Source: Tessaracoccus sp.
GTDB lineage: Bacteria > Actinomycetota > Actinomycetes > Propionibacteriales > Propionibacteriaceae
Direction: 5' to 3'
Length of the DNA: 32,963 nt
Assembly: GCF_016714275.1 (NCBI RefSeq)
Contig: NZ_JADJNP010000019.1
Location: 1-32,963 of the forward strand
The notes under the pieces were generated by a model. It had not been told where the DNA came from. It made no database searches and saw nothing but the letters and a program-made list of their open reading frames with translations. This document shows positions 30,170 to 32,963 of the stretch, piece after piece. The position numbers were made by a program, and so were the translations under genes. Each line of letters begins with the position of its first letter. The stretch's first letter is position 1.

Positions 30170-30289
30170 ATGCCCTGCCTCCGCTGGGACGCCTGCTGCG
30201 CCGCCCCCTCGCCCGATGGTCACTGGTGCTACCTCGACCGGGGGCACGCCGGTGTGCACGTCTGCATCTGCTGGGGACGGTGGGCCTGA
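30170..30289 (+). CDS. Small Cys/His-rich protein, 39 aa
   Basis: Cysteines 3, 9, 10, 20, 32 and 34 and histidines 18, 26 and 30, with the motif YLDRGHAGVH, suggest a small metal-binding fold. GAAGGA lies just upstream of ATG 30170, and the stop overlaps the next start (TGATG). Similar tiny proteins sit among actinophage early genes. Function unknown. Confidence 0.55.
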   Translation: MPCLRWDACCAAPSPDGHWCYLDRGHAGVHVCICWGRWA

Positions 30290-30888
30290 TGGGCATCCGC
30301 CTCGTAGGCCTCGCCCTCAACCCCAGCTGGTGCGTGCTGTCCGACCGGGCACGGCTGGTGCTGCTCCAGATGTGCTACGTCGCCCGCGACCAGGGCACGG
30401 CCACCACGGCGGGAGGGCAGTACTTCGGCGGGCACGACAACCTCATCATCAGCGTCCTCGGCAAGAACCCCGACGCCCTGACCAAGTCGAACCGGGAGAC
30501 CTGCGAGAAGTACATCCAGCGCGCAATCAAGGAGCTGAAGAAGACCGGCGCCGTGACGCTGGTGACCTCCTCGGCGCCCGGGCATCAGGCCGTCTACGAC
30601 CTCCACCCGAACCGCTTCCCGAATCTCGGACAGGAGCCTCTGCCTGTGGATAACTCCGCTGCCCCCTCGGGTAATGGGGGACACATAGACCCCCCCTATG
30701 CCGGACACATAGACCCCCCCATTCGGAGGGAACGCCGGACAAATACGTCCCTGAACACCGGACACATAGACCCCCCCCGAGGAGAACAGTTAGGAGAGCA
30801 GGAAGGACACCTGGAAGAACATCAACCAACTGAACCCCCCACTCAACTATGGGCCGAGCCCGTTCCCAGCCTGTGGATAACTTCATGA
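30289..30888 (+). CDS. Winged-helix replication initiator-like protein containing the origin repeats
   Basis: A 199-aa protein. Residues 1-~110 look like a winged helix-turn-helix (LSDRARLVLLQMCYVARDQG; CEKYIQRAIKELKKTGAVTL; then a wing HQAVYDLHPNRF), as in phage replication or helix-turn-helix initiators. The C-terminal part is low in complexity and contains three GHIDPP repeats encoded by DNA iterons (30679-30778), the plan of lambda O, where the origin lies inside the initiator gene. Perfect DnaA boxes flank the iterons. No helicase or DNA polymerase gene is seen, so host replication proteins are probably recruited. ATG 30289 is chosen for its TGATG overlap. Confidence 0.7.
   Translation: MGIRLVGLALNPSWCVLSDRARLVLLQMCYVARDQGTATTAGGQYFGGHDNLIISVLGKNPDALTKSNRETCEKYIQRAIKELKKTGAVTLVTSSAPGHQAVYDLHPNRFPNLGQEPLPVDNSAAPSGNGGHIDPPYAGHIDPPIRRERRTNTSLNTGHIDPPRGEQLGEQEGHLEEHQPTEPPTQLWAEPVPSLWITS
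30645..30653 (-). promoter_or_regulatory. DnaA box 1
   Basis: TTATCCACA on the minus strand, a perfect 9-of-9 match to the DnaA consensus, 25 bp before the first iteron. Confidence 0.8.
30679..30778 (+). repeat. Iterons of the putative replication origin
   Basis: Three near-identical direct repeats GGACACATAGACCCCCCC at 30679-30696, 30703-30720 and 30760-30778 (one extra C in the last) and one degenerate copy at 30737-30751, spaced about 24, 34 and 23 bp start to start, roughly two to three helical turns. Each intact copy encodes GHIDPP in the initiator-like gene. A comparatively AT-richer stretch (30780-30850) follows and may unwind. Confidence 0.85.
30872..30880 (-). promoter_or_regulatory. 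DnaA box 2
   Basis: A second perfect TTATCCACA on the minus strand, near the end of the initiator-like gene and just before the next ATG. With box 1 it brackets the iterons. Confidence 0.8.
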
Positions 30889-31733
30889 CCTCCGCCTCTT
30901 TCGACCCGACGCCGGCACCCCAACTGATCGAGTGGCTCGACCTCGCCGCCCGCCTCCAGCTCGAACGCGACCTCGCCGACCTGCCCACCCTCGCCGAGCT
31001 GCTCGATCGGAACTACTTCCACCTGCTGGCCAAGGGCGACCGCAACCCACTGGACTCCGCCGTCCGGTATGTCGTGAAGTTCGACGCCCTCGACCTGGCC
31101 GACCGCCGCTTCAAGCCGGCCTACACCGCAGCCGATCCCGTCATCGAGGCCGACACCGCCCGCCGCATGGGCGCCCGACGTCAGGGCATCCTGCCCACGC
31201 TGGCGTCCTGGGTCGGGATCGTCGTCGACGACATGCACCGCCACGAGGCGTGGCACCGGATCCCGACCGACCCCGACCAGGTCATCTGGGCTGTCGACGG
31301 CGAGGGTGTCGCGCACCCGAGCAAGCCCGGCCCGTCCGTGGCGTCCGAGGCCGGATGGCTGGGCAGTCACCTCGAGTGGATCGTGGGTCAGCCCTACGTC
31401 ATCGAGCTGGCCGACGAGCTGCGCAGGATCGTGCTCGACCTGGCCGCCCTCGGCATCGAGGACGCGGCACCCAACCGGCACGCGACCATGACCGCCGAGC
31501 AGCTGCACGAGCAGGGACTCGCGAGCAGGGCCACGGTCTACCGCTGGTGGAAGCTCGGCCTGCTGTCGGATGCCGGCAAGGTGGACGGCAAGCGGGTGTT
31601 CGTGGTGCACGAGGTGAAGGCGATCATCGACAACCCACCGTGGGAGCAGGGCCGTCCGCGCCAGCTCTCGCTGTCCGAGATCACGACGACCTTCGGACAG
31701 ACCGAACCGATTGAGGAAGGATCGAACGCATGA
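30885..31733 (+). CDS. HTH protein downstream of origin, possibly replication-linked
   Basis: A 282-aa protein: helical N-terminal ~200 residues (IEWLDLAARLQLERDLADLP, LADELRRIVLDLAALG) and a C-terminal MerR/excisionase-type winged helix at ~205-255 (MTAEQLHEQGLASRATVYRW...GKVDGKRVFVVHEVKAII). It overlaps the initiator-like gene (ATGA) and lies next to the origin, so a part in replication control is likely; the family is not recognised. Start ATG 30885 is preferred over GTG-like or ATG codons upstream that would overlap the origin region more deeply. Confidence 0.7.
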   Translation: MTSASFDPTPAPQLIEWLDLAARLQLERDLADLPTLAELLDRNYFHLLAKGDRNPLDSAVRYVVKFDALDLADRRFKPAYTAADPVIEADTARRMGARRQGILPTLASWVGIVVDDMHRHEAWHRIPTDPDQVIWAVDGEGVAHPSKPGPSVASEAGWLGSHLEWIVGQPYVIELADELRRIVLDLAALGIEDAAPNRHATMTAEQLHEQGLASRATVYRWWKLGLLSDAGKVDGKRVFVVHEVKAIIDNPPWEQGRPRQLSLSEITTTFGQTEPIEEGSNA

Positions 31734-32080
31734 ACATCACGGAGTTCCTGCTGGCCCGGATTGCTGAGGATGAGGCTGACCTACCGTACGACGTACCCAA
31801 CGACTACGTGCTGGCGCGACTGCTGGCTGAGTGCGAGGCCAAGCGGGCGATCGTTGAGGTGCACGGATGCTCCGAAGGCGGCAGGGAGGTTTGGCTCGAC
31901 GTGCCCGACCTGCCCGAGTGGGAAGGCTTCACCCCCGGCTACTTCTCACGAGACGCCTGCCTCTGCTGTGACGACCTGATGCTCATGGCCAACCAGACGC
32001 GCGAGTGGCCGTGCCGCACTCTCCGCGCACTGGCCTCGGTCTACACCACCCACCGCGACTTCGATCCGGCGTGGGCATGA
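31730..32080 (+). CDS. DUF6221-like protein
   Basis: A 116-aa protein with the pattern of an actinobacterial/phage domain of unknown function: N-terminal ITEFLLARIAEDEADL, middle VLARLLAECEAKRAIVEVH, and a C-terminal CRTLRALASVYTTHRDFDPA. A CLCC motif near the centre (residues 77-80) may bind metal. It overlaps both neighbours by ATGA. Function unknown. Confidence 0.75.
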   Translation: MNITEFLLARIAEDEADLPYDVPNDYVLARLLAECEAKRAIVEVHGCSEGGREVWLDVPDLPEWEGFTPGYFSRDACLCCDDLMLMANQTREWPCRTLRALASVYTTHRDFDPAWA

Positions 32081-32298
32081 GCGTCAGCGGCAAGCGTCGA
32101 TGCCAGACCGGCCACCACCTCACCAAGCCCTCCATAGTGGACGGTGTCGAGGGTGAGACCTGCAAGCGGTGCGGGGCGTTCCTGCTCACGATCCTCCCGG
32201 CCTACACCCGGGCCGACGTCGCCCGATGGTTCGCCATCCCGAAGCGCTTCCTGAGGAAGGGCAAGCGACCCATGACACGCCGAATGACAGCGGTGTAG
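32077..32298 (+). CDS. Hypothetical zinc-finger-like protein
   Basis: A 73-aa basic protein with CQTGHH near the N-terminus and CKRC in the middle, likely one zinc site, then a basic tail (KRFLRKGKRPMTRRM). Probably binds nucleic acid. It is the last gene of the coupled early operon. Confidence 0.65.
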   Translation: MSVSGKRRCQTGHHLTKPSIVDGVEGETCKRCGAFLLTILPAYTRADVARWFAIPKRFLRKGKRPMTRRMTAV

Positions 32299-32644
32299 TT
32301 GACTCCGAGACCCGCCAGTCTCACACTCTTTCTGAAACACGTATGCCCATCGCGGCCTACGACCCGGCCCCGGAGCTTCATAAGCCCGGGGTCGTTGCAC
32401 GTCCCGAGCTACCCAACCGGCCAGTGCCGGTGGCCCACTGGCCCTAGCGCACAGGCCACCACCTACGTCCCGGAGTGGGGTCGACGGTCCACACCGGGAA
32501 GCCTGCAGCCCCCTTGGTTCGGTGACCTCACCAGGCTCACCACGAAACCGGAGCACGGCCCGACCGTCCAGCCCACGCGCTGGCCCGGGCCTCTCATAGA
32601 TGGAACCCGACCCGGATGCATGACGCCGGACCGAGGGGGCTGAC
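32299..32644 (+). other. Structured non-coding stretch before HNH gene
   Basis: This 346-nt interval has no convincing gene. It holds several inverted repeats: CCCCG-GA-GCTT with AAGC-C-CGGGG (32368-32391), GGCCAGTG with CACTGGCC (32419-32443, 9-nt loop) and the palindrome GGCCCGGGCC (32582-32591). A TTGACT lies at 32299-32304, but no clear -10 follows. It may contain the late promoter, an early-operon terminator or a structured RNA leader for the packaging genes. The reading frame that stays open here has poor codon pattern. Confidence 0.5.
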
Positions 32645-32938
32645 GTGGGCAACCCGTACGACTGGGCCCACCAGAAGGAACGCACCGACTGGCAGGCCGA
32701 GATCGACGCCCGCCCCGTCCGCTGCCACTGCCGCGGTTCCTGCGGCAAGCACGCCGGCCGATGCAGGGTCACCATCCGCCACGGGATGACGTGGCACCTC
32801 GGGCACAAGCGGGCCGTCGCACAAGGCGGAGCGGACGGACCCAAGGCGCCATGGTGCGAGCTGTGCAACCTCCGGGATGGCGTGCGAGTGCGGGAGGCGC
32901 TCAGGCGGGCGCCTCGCAGCTCTCAGGACTGGGGCTGA
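32645..32938 (+). CDS. HNH endonuclease
   Basis: A 97-aa protein with the HNH core WHLGHKRAVAQGG (His-His pair region) and CELCN followed by a charged helix; cysteine pairs at CHCRGSC and CELC fit zinc stabilisation. Small HNH proteins encoded next to terminase cooperate in cos cleavage during packaging. It starts at GTG 32645 behind GAGGGGG and ends 25 nt before the window edge. If the genome is joined through cos, it lies directly upstream of the small terminase gene. Confidence 0.88.
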   Translation: MGNPYDWAHQKERTDWQAEIDARPVRCHCRGSCGKHAGRCRVTIRHGMTWHLGHKRAVAQGGADGPKAPWCELCNLRDGVRVREALRRAPRSSQDWG

Positions 32939-32963
32939 GGGAGGGGGGGTCGAAAGTCTGAGA

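Noticed and set aside
30679..30778. Direct repeats as a CRISPR array
   Set aside because: Repeats are only ~18 bp, spacers are 5-17 bp and irregular, the repeats lie inside a coding frame, and no cas genes are present; iterons fit better.
32361..32412. A tRNA-Met-like anticodon loop (TTCATAA) in the non-coding stretch
   Set aside because: The anticodon stem pairs poorly in a tRNA layout, and no T-arm with TTCRA or acceptor stem could be found. The bases pair better as a simple hairpin.
32299..32643. A 114-codon plus-strand open frame before the HNH gene
   Set aside because: It needs a TTG start without a clear ribosome site, is Pro/Thr/Arg-rich with no recognisable fold, and overlaps several inverted repeats.

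Overview
The window reads as an essentially complete, high-GC genome of a small siphovirus (tailed phage with a long non-contractile tail) of an actinobacterium. The host assignment rests on frequent GTG starts, a WhiB-type iron-sulphur protein, an Lsr2-type DNA-binding domain, a DUF6221-like protein and GAAAGGA/AGGAGG ribosome binding sites. The terminase genes lie at the left edge and an HNH endonuclease at the right edge. These normally adjoin around a cos site, so the contig was probably opened at or near cos.

Left arm, 53-18841, rightward late genes: small and large terminase, a small membrane protein, portal, ClpP-type protease, major capsid protein, connector, tail terminator, major tail protein, HK97-gp10-like protein, tail assembly chaperones with a -1 frameshift at GGGAAAA, a short tape measure, and a tail-tip protein with lectin-like domains. 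A lysis block sits inside the tail module. It holds a one-TM protein, a 50-aa acidic protein, an NlpC/P60 endolysin fused to a DNase I-like (EEP) domain, and a two-TM holin. Four more virion or fibre genes follow, including a beta-helix spike and a repeat-bearing fibre protein. The arm ends at a strong intrinsic terminator.

Centre, 18965-20377, leftward immunity region: a Cro/C1-type repressor is translationally coupled to a secreted lipoprotein with a second EEP nuclease domain. Downstream of that lies only the last part of a tyrosine integrase. The divergent control region carries near-identical palindromic operators inside two promoters that both seem to give leaderless mRNAs.

Right arm, 20378-32298, rightward early genes, mostly coupled by ATGA/TGATG overlaps: an excisionase-like HTH protein, a PD-(D/E)XK exonuclease, a RecT annealing protein, a nucleoside deoxyribosyltransferase-like enzyme, an Lsr2-domain protein, a WhiB/zinc-finger fusion, a RusA resolvase, a ParB-like protein, a MazG-like protein and many small zinc-binding or membrane proteins. 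A winged-helix, initiator-like gene contains iterons flanked by two perfect DnaA boxes, which is a convincing replication origin. A structured 346-nt non-coding stretch then precedes the HNH gene.

Most interesting are (i) the paired EEP nucleases, one in the lysin and one on a lipoprotein made with the repressor, which suggests a prophage-expressed surface nuclease; (ii) loss of the integrase while the repressor switch, a ParB-like gene and an iteron/DnaA origin remain, compatible with a plasmid-like prophage or a recently disabled lysogeny module; and (iii) the WhiB/zinc-finger and Lsr2-domain regulators. All functions are inferred by reading the sequence; no database search was run.
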